From positions 47,870-111,869 of the forward strand of contig JBBECA010000051.1 of assembly GCA_040882055.1 (NCBI GenBank): a stretch of 64,000 nucleotides of DNA, in the 5' to 3' direction. Each line of letters opens with the position of its first letter. The stretch's first letter is position 1. The translations under genes were made by a program, and so were the position numbers. The notes under the pieces were generated by a model. That model was not told the DNA's origin, ran no database searches, and worked only from the letters and a program-made list of their open reading frames with translations. The DNA is from Nitriliruptor sp040882055. GTDB lineage: Bacteria; Actinomycetota; Nitriliruptoria; Nitriliruptorales; Nitriliruptoraceae. Positions 1 through 8,366 of the stretch are shown here, piece by piece.

Positions 1-118
1 CCTCCTCGAGCGCGCGCACCTGATCGGAACGCAGACGCAGCGCGTGGGCCACATCCTCGAAGGTGCGGCCCTGCTCCTCGCGCGCTTCGCGGAGGGTGTC
101 GCCGATGCCGGTGCTCAA
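1..118 (-). CDS. RodZ/HTH_25-type helix-turn-helix protein, N-terminal 39 residues only
   Basis: Only the N-terminus is inside the window; the gene runs off the left edge. From a TTG at 118 the minus strand reads MSTGIGDTLREAREEQGRT followed by a helix-turn-helix pattern (FEDVAHALRL...QVRALEE). This matches the xenobiotic-repressor-like HTH at the start of RodZ-family proteins, which commonly follow ftsK in actinobacteria. A GAGG lies 4 bases before the TTG. It is on the same strand as ftsK but separated from it by an oppositely oriented small gene. Whether it carries the RodZ membrane segment cannot be seen. Confidence 0.7.
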   Translation of the reverse strand, partial: MSTGIGDTLREAREEQGRTFEDVAHALRLRSDQVRALEE

Positions 119-317
119 CGGACCTCGCCAGGTGTGGGTGCAGCGCCGTGGGGGTCGCTCGAACCACGAGGGTAGAGCGGGCCGCTGGCCCCCGCACCGC
201 GGGTGAGACGTCGCACGCATCGCGGCCCCCCCGGGCGGCTCCACCGGCGCTCGTCCGCTGGTCGCCCGACCACCCGATCCCGTGTCGGCTGGTTACGAGC
301 CGCGGGGGCCGGGGAGC

Positions 318-323
318 TACTCT
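318..323 (+). promoter_or_regulatory. -10 box (TACTCT) of a probable leaderless gene
   Basis: TACTCT fits the actinobacterial TANNNT -10 consensus and ends 8 bases before the ATG at 332. That puts the expected transcription start on or next to the start codon. A TTACGA sits 19 bases upstream as a poor -35. The gene has no ribosome-binding site at a usable distance, which agrees with leaderless translation. Confidence 0.4.
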
Positions 324-331
324 CCGCCCCC

Positions 332-661
332 ATGGACACCTCTCCCGCCCTCACCCGTCCCGTGCTGCGTGCGCGGGCCAGCCGGCTGCTCGCCGCGTCA
401 GCGATCGCGCTGTCGCTGTCGGCGGCCCCCGCTTTCGCCGCTGAGGACCCCGTCGCCGAGGATGGCGGCGCGATCGAGGAGGAGGGCGCGACCGAGGAGG
501 CGGAGGGCGGCAAGATCGAGGTCGCCGAGACCCCCCGCGACCGGGTCGGGCTGCTCGTCCTCGGGTTCCTCGGCGCCATCACGGTCGGGGCCGCGGTCAC
601 GTCGGCGCGCCAGCTCAAGGGCGAGCGCCCCCAGGCCTCCGGCGAGTTCCGTTGGCGCTGA
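332..661 (+). CDS. small secreted or membrane-anchored acidic protein, unknown function
   Basis: 109 residues. An Arg-containing N-terminus is followed by an Ala/Leu signal peptide ending near SAAPAFA-A (about residues 1-35), then an acidic Glu/Asp/Gly linker (about 36-70), one transmembrane segment (LLVLGFLGAITVGAAV, about 78-96) and a short basic tail. I do not recognise the family. It is divergent from the RodZ-like gene and convergent with ftsK, so it is its own transcription unit. Longer starts upstream would add Arg/Pro-rich sequence unlike a signal peptide. The stop codon lies inside the first of three tandem 26-base repeats. Confidence 0.6.
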   Translation: MDTSPALTRPVLRARASRLLAASAIALSLSAAPAFAAEDPVAEDGGAIEEEGATEEAEGGKIEVAETPRDRVGLLVLGFLGAITVGAAVTSARQLKGERPQASGEFRWR

Positions 662-728
662 CGAGCGCCACACCCGGTTGGCGCTGACGAGCGCCACACC
701 CGGTTGGCGCTGACGAGCGCCACGCCCG
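651..728. repeat. three tandem 26-bp repeats, each a small hairpin
   Basis: Copies lie at 651-676, 677-702 and 703-728; the first two are identical and the third differs at one base. A decayed fourth copy starts at 729. Each unit contains TGGCGCT-gacg-AGCGCCA, a perfect 7-bp inverted repeat with a 4-base loop. The array spans the stop codon (659-661) of the 109-residue gene and fills the gap to the end of convergent ftsK, so it may act as a two-way terminator. Confidence 0.85.
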
Positions 729-776
729 GTCGGCGTTGAACGACGGAGCGGCCCCGCTCCGCTGGTCTCGCGGCGA

Positions 777-3308
777 CTAGAGCGAACCGCTCGACATCGC
801 GTCGTCGAGGTCCTCGGGGCTCCACATCACGTCACGGGCCTTGCTGCCCTCGTTCGGTCCGACGATGCCGAGCACCTCGAGCTCGTCCATGAGCCGGCCC
901 GCGCGGGCGAACCCGATCCGGAGCTTGCGCTGCAGCATCGAGGTGGACCCGAGCCCGCTGACCACGACCTGCTCGGCAGCCCGGCGCAGCAACGCTTCGT
1001 CGGAGTCGTCGTCGCCCGAACGCTGCGCATCCACCTGGGCCGCCGCCTCACCATCCTTGGTGACCGCGGGTTCGAACTCGGCCTCGCGTTGCGCCTTGCA
1101 GAACCCGACCGCAGCCTCGACCTCGCGCTCGGTGACCCAACAGCCCTGGAGACGTGACGGCTTGCCCTGCGAGGCGGGCAGGAAGAGCATGTCGCCCTTG
1201 CCGACCAGCTTCTCGGCGCCGTTCATGTCGATGATCGTGCGCGAGTCGGTCTGGGACGACACCGCCAACGCCAGGCGGGACGGCACGTTGGCCTTGATCA
1301 GGCCGGTGATGACGTCGACCGACGGCCGCTGGGTGGCGAGGACCATGTGGATACCGACCGCGCGGGCCTTCTGGGCGATCCGGCAGATGGCCTCCTCGAC
1401 GTCCCGCGGGGCGACCAGCATCAGGTCGGCGAGCTCGTCGATGACGAGGAGGATGTAGGGGAGGCGCTCGGACTCGATCACCGTGCCGTCGGGACCGGGG
1501 CGCGGTTCGATCTCGCCCCCGTCGACGGCGTCGTTGTAGCCGTCGATGTTGCGGTAGCCGAGGGTGGCGAGCAGCTCGTAGCGCTGCTCCATCTCCTTGA
1601 CGCACCACTGGACGGCGTCCGTGGCGCGGCGGGGGTCGGTGACGACCTGGGTGAGCAGGTGCGGCGCACCCTCGTAGGGCACCAGCTCGACCCGCTTGGG
1701 GTCGATGAGGATCATGCGGACCTGGTCCGGCCGGGCGCGCATGATGATGGAGGTGATCATCCCGTTGACCGTCACCGATTTCCCGGACCCGGTGGCACCG
1801 GAGATGAGCAGGTGCGGCATGGAGGCGAGGTTGACCATCGCGGGGTTCCCGGCGATGTCCACGCCGAGCGCGACGGTGAGCGGGTGCGGGTCGCGGGCCG
1901 CCACGTCGGAACGGAGGATGTCGCCGAGGGTGATGAGGTCGCGCTGGCGGTTCGGGACCTCGATCCCGATCGCGGACTTGCCCGGGATCGGGGCGACGAT
2001 GCGCACGTCCGGTGCGGCGAGCGCGTAGGCGATGTCGTCGCCCATGTTGGCGACCTTCTTGACCTGCACACCCGGGCCGAGCTCGATCTCGAAGCGGGTG
2101 ACCGTCGGTCCGCGTGACCAGCGGGCCACCGTGGCGTCGATGTTGAACTGGCGGAAGGTCTCCTGCAGCGCCTCGACCTGCGCCTCGATCGTGCGACGCG
2201 ATTCCTTCCCCATGGACCGCCCGGCGGCCAGCAGATCGAGCCCGGGCAGGCTGTAGTCGGCCCAGCTGCGCACCGGCGCGACCTTCGTGGCCTTCCGCGT
2301 CGCGGGGTCGACGGGCATCCGTGCGCGGGTGACCGGCGGGTCCGGGGTCTTGCCGGCTTCCCGGTCGGCGTCGCTGAGGCCGTCGACATCGTCCCCCGCG
2401 TCGGCGTCGGCGTCGGCGTCGTCCTCGATCGCCAGCTGCTCCCCGGTCAGCCGCGACAGTGTGGCCCGCACGGGCGTGCCGACCCGGTCGTTCTCGTCCC
2501 GATCCTCGATCCGGCGTGTGGCGTTCGGATCGTCATCACCCGCCGCCGGACCACGCTTCGCGCGCGAGCGGTCGGACGGCTCGGCGTGCTCGTGAGGTTC
2601 GGGCCGCAGCCAGTCGACCACCGCCGAGAAGGGCGTCTTGGTCACGATGAGGGTGCCGAGGAAGAGCAGGGCGACGCACACGGCACCGGCTCCCCAGACC
2701 GAGAGCGCGGCGACCAGCGGGGTGGCCACGGCCCAGCCGAGCAGCCCCGACGCCGGCCACAGCGAGGAGATGCCGTCGGCAGGGGCGGGCGATCCGGCGA
2801 TCATGTGCCAGCCGCTCAGGGAGCCGAGGCCGAGCAGCACCGAACCGACCGCGATGCGGCCGATCTCGGGGCTCGGCCGGCCGAGGACCACGAGCAGGCC
2901 GAACCAGACGATCAGCGGCGGTACGACGTAGCCGGCCACACCGAGCAGGCCGCGGGCCACCGCCTCGAGGAAGTCCCCGACCGGTCCACCGGCGCCCGCG
3001 TAGAGACCGAGCCCGGCGAGGACACCGAACAGGATGAGGCAGACGCCGATGACATCCTGCTTCTGTTCGCCGAGGTGGGAGGCGAACGCGCGACCTGCGC
3101 GGCCCACCGGTCCCGGACCGGTGCTGCCACCCCCGGCCGGCCGCGCGCGCGTGCCCTTGGTCGACGCCGGCCGTGTCCCCGCAGCCTTCGAGGATCCGGA
3201 CCTCGATCCGGAGCTCGACGCAGCCTTCGCCTTGGGCTTCGTCCCGGGCTTCGACCCGGACCTCGACCCTGGCTTGGCCCGCGAGGGCGTCTTGGTCGTC
3301 GTCGCCAC
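777..3308 (-). CDS. ftsK: DNA translocase FtsK/SpoIIIE
   Basis: 843 residues. It pumps chromosomal DNA through the closing septum and helps resolve dimers. A Lys/Ser/Gly-rich N-terminus (1-70) is followed by about four transmembrane segments (about 85-225), an acidic linker (about 240-345), and the motor. The motor has Walker A GATGSGKS at 504-511 and Walker B LLVIDELADL at 620-629. A C-terminal winged-helix gamma domain (about 775-843) should read polar DNA motifs. The GTG start at 3308 has GGAGG 8 bases upstream. The linker is shorter than in E. coli FtsK, as is normal outside enterics. The matching recombinase gene xerC lies at 48512-49555. Confidence 0.97.
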   Translation of the reverse strand: MATTTKTPSRAKPGSRSGSKPGTKPKAKAASSSGSRSGSSKAAGTRPASTKGTRARPAGGGSTGPGPVGRAGRAFASHLGEQKQDVIGVCLILFGVLAGLGLYAGAGGPVGDFLEAVARGLLGVAGYVVPPLIVWFGLLVVLGRPSPEIGRIAVGSVLLGLGSLSGWHMIAGSPAPADGISSLWPASGLLGWAVATPLVAALSVWGAGAVCVALLFLGTLIVTKTPFSAVVDWLRPEPHEHAEPSDRSRAKRGPAAGDDDPNATRRIEDRDENDRVGTPVRATLSRLTGEQLAIEDDADADADAGDDVDGLSDADREAGKTPDPPVTRARMPVDPATRKATKVAPVRSWADYSLPGLDLLAAGRSMGKESRRTIEAQVEALQETFRQFNIDATVARWSRGPTVTRFEIELGPGVQVKKVANMGDDIAYALAAPDVRIVAPIPGKSAIGIEVPNRQRDLITLGDILRSDVAARDPHPLTVALGVDIAGNPAMVNLASMPHLLISGATGSGKSVTVNGMITSIIMRARPDQVRMILIDPKRVELVPYEGAPHLLTQVVTDPRRATDAVQWCVKEMEQRYELLATLGYRNIDGYNDAVDGGEIEPRPGPDGTVIESERLPYILLVIDELADLMLVAPRDVEEAICRIAQKARAVGIHMVLATQRPSVDVITGLIKANVPSRLALAVSSQTDSRTIIDMNGAEKLVGKGDMLFLPASQGKPSRLQGCWVTEREVEAAVGFCKAQREAEFEPAVTKDGEAAAQVDAQRSGDDDSDEALLRRAAEQVVVSGLGSTSMLQRKLRIGFARAGRLMDELEVLGIVGPNEGSKARDVMWSPEDLDDAMSSGSL

Positions 3309-3549
3309 GCGGCGGACCTCCGACAGGGAGCACCACCCTCCGGCCGGAGGGCGCCGTGCCAGGGTACGCGGCGACCGACGCGGGTGGAACTACACGCGTG
3401 GCCAGGGCGCTTCTCCCCGCGGAACCCGGACCGTTCGAAGCCACCCGGCGCCACCGGCCCACGTGGCTGCGCAGCGACGGACCAATCTCGCAGGGGCGAG
3501 CCAGCGAACCAGACACTGCAACCCCGACCCCACCTACAGGAGCCGAACC
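3309..3549. other. divergent intergenic region, ftsK / CHRD-like gene
   Basis: 241 bases between two divergent starts. It contains a perfect 16-base palindrome, CCCTCCGGCCGGAGGG, at 3336-3351, 27 bases upstream of the ftsK start, which could be an operator or leader hairpin. On the minus strand TACCCT is a possible -10 for ftsK, with no convincing -35. On the plus side the only clear signal is the CAGGAG ribosome site before 3550. I see no gene here. Confidence 0.5.
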
Positions 3550-4305
3550 GTGCGCAAGTCCCTGATCACCCTCGCAGCGACGGGAGCCATGCTGGCTCTC
3601 CCCATGTCCGCTTCCGCGCAGACCCCGACCACCTTCACCGCCGACCTCAGCCAGGCCAACGACAGCGGCGCCTCCGGGACGGCGACGATCACCGTCGACG
3701 GCAACGAGGCGACCGTCCGCGTCGACGGCAACGGCTTCTTCGACGGCTTCCCGCACGCCATGCACCTCCACGGCGAGCCGGGCGGCGACAACGTCTGTGG
3801 TCCCCTCAACCCGAGCGACTCCGGCTTCGACGCCGCTGACGAGGACGGTGACGGCCTCATCAGCGTCGCCGAGGGCGTCCCCGCCTACGGCGGTGTCACG
3901 GTCTCGCTGACCACCGAGGGTGACACCTCGGCCGACAGCGGTCTCGCCGTCGACCGCTTCCCGACCTCGGGGACGCTCGACTACGAACGGACCTTCGAGC
4001 TGCCGCAGGACGTGGCCGACAACCTCAGCTCCTTGCACGTCGTCGTCCACGCGGTTGACCTCGACGACTCCGGTGAGATCGGCGACTTCGGGACCCCGAG
4101 CTCGCTCGACCCTGAGCTCGACATCGAAGCCACCGTCCCGGCCGCCTGCGGCCAGCTGGTCGCCTCGGCCTCGGGTGGCGTCGCCACCGGCGCCGGCGGG
4201 ACCGCCGCCGACTCGGGTTCGACCAGCGGCGCCTTCGCTGCCGGCGCCCTGGGCCTCGCTGCCCTCGGCACCGTCGCCGCCCGTCGCCGCAAGGTGACCG
4301 CCTGA
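3550..4305 (+). CDS. secreted CHRD-like protein with an EF-hand loop and C-terminal membrane anchor
   Basis: 251 residues. Residues 1-23 form a signal peptide (cut after SASA). Residues 27-195 resemble CHRD-type extracellular domains, with the conserved histidine cluster PHAMHLHGEPGG at 68-79. A 12-residue loop at 97-108 (DEDGDGLISVAE) matches the EF-hand calcium pattern at positions 1, 3, 5, 9 and 12. A second, incomplete Asp-rich loop is at about 170-181. The C-terminus has a Gly/Ala/Ser linker with ATGAGGTA, a hydrophobic stretch and RRRK, which looks like a sorting signal without LPXTG. GTG start, with CAGGAG 7 bases upstream. A sortase gene follows. The exact biochemical role is unknown. 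Confidence 0.75.
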   Translation: MRKSLITLAATGAMLALPMSASAQTPTTFTADLSQANDSGASGTATITVDGNEATVRVDGNGFFDGFPHAMHLHGEPGGDNVCGPLNPSDSGFDAADEDGDGLISVAEGVPAYGGVTVSLTTEGDTSADSGLAVDRFPTSGTLDYERTFELPQDVADNLSSLHVVVHAVDLDDSGEIGDFGTPSSLDPELDIEATVPAACGQLVASASGGVATGAGGTAADSGSTSGAFAAGALGLAALGTVAARRRKVTA

Positions 4306-4311
4306 GCACCC

Positions 4312-4343
4312 GGTGCGGGGCGTCCTCCGGGGCGCCCCGCACC
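4312..4343 (+). terminator. hairpin between CHRD-like and sortase genes
   Basis: GGTGCGGGGCG (4312-4322) and CGCCCCGCACC (4333-4343) form a perfect 11-bp stem with a 10-base loop, starting 7 bases after the CHRD-like stop codon. There is no T run after it, as is usual for high-GC actinobacteria. It probably ends or weakens read-through into the sortase gene 55 bases downstream. Confidence 0.65.
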
Positions 4344-4398
4344 ACCGTTCCACCTCAGACCCCGCAGCACCGTTGCACCGAGACCACGAGGAGCACCC

Positions 4399-5133
4399 GT
4401 GCGCCGCCTCCGTCCCCTGCTGGTCCTCGTCGCCTCCGTGACCCTCATCACCTCGTGCGCGACGAGCTCCGAACCCGCGCAGCCGACCAGCGCCGCGAGC
4501 TCGAGCGCCGAGGACGAGCACGCTGACCACGACCGCCCCGGGAACGACGACGCCGACGTGCCGTCACCAACCGGTGGCCCCGGCACCACGGACGCCACGT
4601 TGCAGCAGATGCTGTCGATGGACCCCGAGGTGCTGGCGAGCCCCCACGATCACGGCGACGGCCACGACCACGAGGCCCGCGAGCACCCGAACGGCATCGA
4701 CCCCGAGCGGATCGTCATCCCGGCCATCGACGTCGACGCTGACGTGATCGACCTCGGACTCCAGGACGATGGCACCATGGAGGTCCCGAGCGACTTCGCC
4801 CAGACCGGCTGGTTCGACCGAGGACCGCAGCCAGGTCGCGTCGGACCGGCGGTCATCGCCGGCCACGTCGACGACCGGTCCGGACCAGCGGTGTTCTACG
4901 ACATCGCCGAGCTCGAACCAGGCGACCGCATCGAGGTGCACGGCGAGGGTGAGACGGTCGTCTTCGAGGTACGCGAGACCCAGCAGCACCCGAAGGACGA
5001 CTTCCCGACCGAAGCCGTCTACGGCGGCACGCCCGGCCCCGAGCTGCGCCTCATCACCTGCTCGGGTGAGTTCGACCGGGATGAGCGCAGCTACCGCGAC
5101 AACACCATCGTCTTCGCCGAACGCGTCGAGTGA
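4399..5133 (+). CDS. actinobacterial class E/F-type sortase, predicted lipoprotein
   Basis: 244 residues. The catalytic triad is visible: His156 in IAGHVD, Cys221 in LITCSG and Arg233 in RSYRDN. The catalytic domain occupies about 100-244. Upstream are a signal sequence with a lipobox (LITSC, Cys20) and a disordered linker with a striking His/Asp run at 83-96 (HDHGDGHDHEAREH). Sortases normally have a transmembrane anchor, so a lipid anchor is unusual. The substrate could be the preceding CHRD-like protein, whose tail looks like a sorting signal (inference). GTG start, with GAGGAG upstream. It lies 35 bases before the cupredoxin gene and is probably co-transcribed with it. Confidence 0.88.
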   Translation: MRRLRPLLVLVASVTLITSCATSSEPAQPTSAASSSAEDEHADHDRPGNDDADVPSPTGGPGTTDATLQQMLSMDPEVLASPHDHGDGHDHEAREHPNGIDPERIVIPAIDVDADVIDLGLQDDGTMEVPSDFAQTGWFDRGPQPGRVGPAVIAGHVDDRSGPAVFYDIAELEPGDRIEVHGEGETVVFEVRETQQHPKDDFPTEAVYGGTPGPELRLITCSGEFDRDERSYRDNTIVFAERVE

Positions 5134-5168
5134 CCGTCCCCACCCCCGCTACGGACCAGGAGCCCACC

Positions 5169-5696
5169 ATGACGGCCCCAACGACCCACCGAGCGACCCG
5201 CTGGATCACCGCCGGCGTCTGTGCCCTCGTCCTCGCCGGCTGCGGCAGCGACGACGGCGCCCCCGTCGAGGACCAGGAGGCCACCGCGGACGCGACGGCC
5301 GACGGACCGGACGCTCCCGCGGAGCCCACCGGCGAGCCCGAGACCCCCGCGGTCCCCGACGCAGCCGACGAGCCCGACACCCCAGCGGAGCTGGAGCCGG
5401 AGCCAGCCGACGAGCCGGAGACACCCGCGGAGCCGGCAGCGGGGACCGAGGTGCTCCTCCGCGATGATGACGGTTTCGTCTTCGAACCCGTGGAGCTCAG
5501 CGTCGCGGCAGGCGACACGGTCACCTGGGTGCACGACGGTCGGATCTCCCACACCGTCACCGCGGACGACGACAGCTTCGAGTCCGGCACCCTCGCCGCC
5601 GGCGACACCTTCGAGGTGACCTTCGACGAACCGGGCAGCTACCCGTACGCCTGCGACTTCCACAGCTCGATGCGGGGCACCGTCACCGTCTCGTAG
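5169..5696 (+). CDS. plastocyanin-like cupredoxin lipoprotein
   Basis: 175 residues. A lipobox (LAGC, Cys25) is followed by an acidic Pro/Glu/Ala linker with repeated EPETPA-like units (about 30-92), then a blue-copper fold (about 93-175). Type-1 copper ligands are His128 (SHTV), Cys162, His165 and Met168 (CDFHSSM). It should carry electrons at the outer face of the membrane. I chose the ATG at 5169 because AGGAG lies 6 bases upstream. A GTG at 5130 would add 13 residues before the signal peptide and lacks this site. Copper binding fits with the histidine-rich neighbours, but partners are unknown. Confidence 0.9.
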   Translation: MTAPTTHRATRWITAGVCALVLAGCGSDDGAPVEDQEATADATADGPDAPAEPTGEPETPAVPDAADEPDTPAELEPEPADEPETPAEPAAGTEVLLRDDDGFVFEPVELSVAAGDTVTWVHDGRISHTVTADDDSFESGTLAAGDTFEVTFDEPGSYPYACDFHSSMRGTVTVS

Positions 5697-5723
5697 CGCC
5701 GCAGCCGCGGCGGCTGCGGCGCT
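5695..5723. terminator. bidirectional hairpin terminator
   Basis: AGCGCCGCAGCC and GGCTGCGGCGCT form a perfect 12-bp stem around a 5-base loop. It starts at the cupredoxin stop codon and ends 17 bases before the end of convergent rnj. One hairpin can serve both genes. Confidence 0.8.
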
Positions 5724-5739
5724 CGAGGGCCGTCGCGGC

Positions 5740-7419
5740 CTAGAGGTCGACGACGACCGGCAGGATGAACGGGCGTCGGCCGGTGGTCGACTTCCAGTGG
5801 CGACCGAGCGCCTGGGTGACGTGACGCGAGATCGCCTGCGGGTCGTCGAACTTCGCCTTGGCGACCCCCGCCAGCTCGGTCTCGACCGCCTTCTTGGCCG
5901 CCTCGAGGTGGTCGTCGGCCTTGTCGGCGAAGACCACACCCTTCTGGGTGACGACCGGCTCACCGACGAGGCCGTCGTTCGGATCGATGGTGACCACGCA
6001 GAAGCAGATGCCGTCCTCACCGATGCGGCGACGGTCACGGAGCACCGCCGGACCGACGTCGGGCAGCAGACCGTCGATGTAGACGTGGCTGGTCGGGTAC
6101 GCGTCCGAGCGGGTGACCTTGCCGTCCTGCAGCAGCACGCTGTCGCCGTCCTCGCACACGATGATGTGCTCGGGCAGGCAGCCGGTGGCCTCGGCGACGT
6201 CGCGGTGGGCCGACATGTGGCGGTGCTCACCGTGGACCGGGACGAAATACTCCGGCTCGACGATGTTGTGGAACAGGATCAGCTCGTCACGGGAGGCGTG
6301 GCCGGAGACGTGCACCGGTGAGGTGCCACCGTGGATGACACGAGCGCCACGCTTGTAGAGGCCGTTGATGTTGCGGAACACGGCCTGCTCGTTGCCCGGG
6401 ATGAGCGAGCTGGCGAGGATGACCGTGTCGCCCTCTCCCACCTCGAGCCGGCGGTGCTCGCCGGAGGCCAGCAGCGACAGCGCACTGAACGGCTCACCCT
6501 GCGAACCCGTCGAGATGACGATGAGCTCGGAACGGTCGTAGCGGTCGACGTCGTGCAGCTCGACCAGGTCCGTCAGATCACCCTCGAGGTAGCCGAGCTC
6601 GGCGGCGATGGCCATGTTGCGGACCATCGAGCGTCCGACGAAGACCGGACGCCGCCCGACCTGACGGGCCGCGTCGAGCACCTGCTGGATGCGGTGGACG
6701 TGGCTGGCGAAGGAGGCCACCACGACCAGGCCGGTGGCCTGCTGGATCTCCTCGCGCAACACGCGTCCGACGGTGCGTTCGGTCGGCACGTGGCCCGGAC
6801 GGTCGGCGTTGGTGGAGTCGGCGAGCAGCAGATCCACGCCCTCGTCCCCGAGCCGGGCGAAGTGGGCCAGGTCGGTCGGGCGACCGTCGATCGGGGTCTG
6901 GTCGAGCTTGAAGTCACCGGTGTGGACGATCATCCCGTGCGGGGTACGGAAGGCGTAGGCGCACCCGTCCGGGATGGAGTGGCTGACCTGCACCACCTCG
7001 GCCTTGAAGGGGCCCTCCTCGACGCTCTCGCCCGGCTCGACCTCGACGAACTCGGGTCGCTCGAGATCCGGCCACTCCTCGAGGATGGCGTTGACGAACG
7101 CGATGGTCAGGCGGGTGCCGAACACCACCGGGATGTCGGCCTTCGGGTCCTCCTGCAGGTCACGCAGCAGGTAGGGCAGCGCGCCGATGTGGTCGAGGTG
7201 GCCGTGGGTGAGGAAGACGGCGCGGACGTCGCCTGCGCGCGGTTTGATCCAGTTCCAATCGGGCAGGATCAGGTCGACGCCGAGGTGTTCGGCGTCGGGG
7301 AACAGCACGCCGCAGTCGACGACCGCGATCTCGCCGTCGATCTCGATGGTGGCCATGTTGCGGCCGATCTCGCCGAGACCGCCGAGGAAGCTGACGCGTA
7401 CGGGTGGGGACTTCGCCAT
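5740..7419 (-). CDS. rnj: ribonuclease J
   Basis: 559 residues, normal for RNase J, which does 5'-3' exonuclease and endonuclease work in mRNA turnover and rRNA maturation. The metallo-beta-lactamase core has the HxHxDH motif at 72-77 (HGHLDH), His147 (SHSIPD) and Asp169 (HTGDF). The beta-CASP part includes GTSPVHVSGHAS and PVHGEHRH. The ATG at 7419 overlaps the dapA stop as TGATG, so the two are translationally coupled. dapA-rnj is a common actinobacterial pair. Confidence 0.97.
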   Translation of the reverse strand: MAKSPPVRVSFLGGLGEIGRNMATIEIDGEIAVVDCGVLFPDAEHLGVDLILPDWNWIKPRAGDVRAVFLTHGHLDHIGALPYLLRDLQEDPKADIPVVFGTRLTIAFVNAILEEWPDLERPEFVEVEPGESVEEGPFKAEVVQVSHSIPDGCAYAFRTPHGMIVHTGDFKLDQTPIDGRPTDLAHFARLGDEGVDLLLADSTNADRPGHVPTERTVGRVLREEIQQATGLVVVASFASHVHRIQQVLDAARQVGRRPVFVGRSMVRNMAIAAELGYLEGDLTDLVELHDVDRYDRSELIVISTGSQGEPFSALSLLASGEHRRLEVGEGDTVILASSLIPGNEQAVFRNINGLYKRGARVIHGGTSPVHVSGHASRDELILFHNIVEPEYFVPVHGEHRHMSAHRDVAEATGCLPEHIIVCEDGDSVLLQDGKVTRSDAYPTSHVYIDGLLPDVGPAVLRDRRRIGEDGICFCVVTIDPNDGLVGEPVVTQKGVVFADKADDHLEAAKKAVETELAGVAKAKFDDPQAISRHVTQALGRHWKSTTGRRPFILPVVVDL

Positions 7420-8366
7420 CAGGAGGGTGCTCCGGGGGTGGACGGTGTGGTGGACAGGGACGTGCGGGTCGCTGCGAGGGCGTCGAGGACCGCCTGGGCG
7501 ACCTCGGGTGAAGCCTCGGCGAGCGGGAGGCGGACCGGTCCGGCCGGCAATCCGAGGGCGGCCATGGCGGCCTTCAGCGGAGCCGGGGAGGGCTCAGCGA
7601 AGAGCGAGCGGTGCAGCGGCAGGCAGGCGAGGTGCAGCTGCTGCGCCCGTGACGGGTCCGCGGCGAACACCTCGACCATCTCGGCGAGCTCGGGACCGAC
7701 GAGGTGGGCGGCGACCGACACCACGCCGACGCCGCCGGAGGCCAGGATCGCGAGGTTGAGCTCGTCGGCGCCGGACCAGATGTCGAAACCGCCGGGCGCG
7801 CCCGCCGTGGCGTTCAGGACGTCGCCGGGCTTGGCCCCGTCACCGGAGGCGTCCTTGACGCCCACGATGTTGTCGACCTCGGCGAGCGAACCCAAGGTGT
7901 CCACCTCGATGGCTCGACCGGTCCGCGACGCGATGTCGTAGAGCACGATCGGCAACGGGGTGGCAGCCGCGACGGTGCGGAAGTGGCGGTCGAGGCCACG
8001 CTGGTCGGGCTTGTTGTAGTACGGGGTGACCACGAGGAGGCTGTCAGCACCCATCTCGGTGGCGCGCTCGGTCGACCGGATCGCGGTCGCGGTGTCGTTC
8101 GAGCCGCTGCCCATCATCACCGTGGCGCGCCCCTCGACGGCCTCGAGCACCGCCCGCAGCAGCTCCCACGGCTCCTCGCCGATCAGGGTGGGCGACTCAC
8201 CGGTGGTGCCGTGGACGAGCACCGTGTCGGTGCCGGAGGTCACGAGGTGATCGGCGACGCGCTGGGCGCCGTCGAGGTCGAGCGCCCCGTCGTCGGTGAA
8301 CGGGGTGATCATCGCCGTGACGACCCGGCCGATCGCGGGGTTCGGGCTACGTGTGGGCAGGGGCAC
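7419..8366 (-). CDS. dapA: 4-hydroxy-tetrahydrodipicolinate synthase
   Basis: 315 residues. It condenses pyruvate with aspartate semialdehyde in the lysine/diaminopimelate pathway. Visible features are the GTTGES substrate motif (about 53-58), the TPYYNKP segment with Tyr116/117, Tyr144 in LYDIASRTG and the Schiff-base Lys171 in VGVKDAS. The family usually reads YNVPxRT where this reads YDIASRT, a mild variation. GTG start, with GAGG 5 bases upstream. It is coupled to rnj; dapB is nearby at 20010 but in another unit. Confidence 0.97.
   Translation of the reverse strand: MPLPTRSPNPAIGRVVTAMITPFTDDGALDLDGAQRVADHLVTSGTDTVLVHGTTGESPTLIGEEPWELLRAVLEAVEGRATVMMGSGSNDTATAIRSTERATEMGADSLLVVTPYYNKPDQRGLDRHFRTVAAATPLPIVLYDIASRTGRAIEVDTLGSLAEVDNIVGVKDASGDGAKPGDVLNATAGAPGGFDIWSGADELNLAILASGGVGVVSVAAHLVGPELAEMVEVFAADPSRAQQLHLACLPLHRSLFAEPSPAPLKAAMAALGLPAGPVRLPLAEASPEVAQAVLDALAATRTSLSTTPSTPGAPS

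Noticed and set aside
2536..4530. Open minus-strand frame of 664 codons over the ftsK 5' end and the CHRD-like gene
   Set aside because: It overlaps two strong genes and shows Arg/Gly-rich noise only.
5130..5168. Longer start (GTG 5130) for the cupredoxin
   Set aside because: The ATG at 5169 has AGGAG at 6 bases and gives a normal lipoprotein signal.
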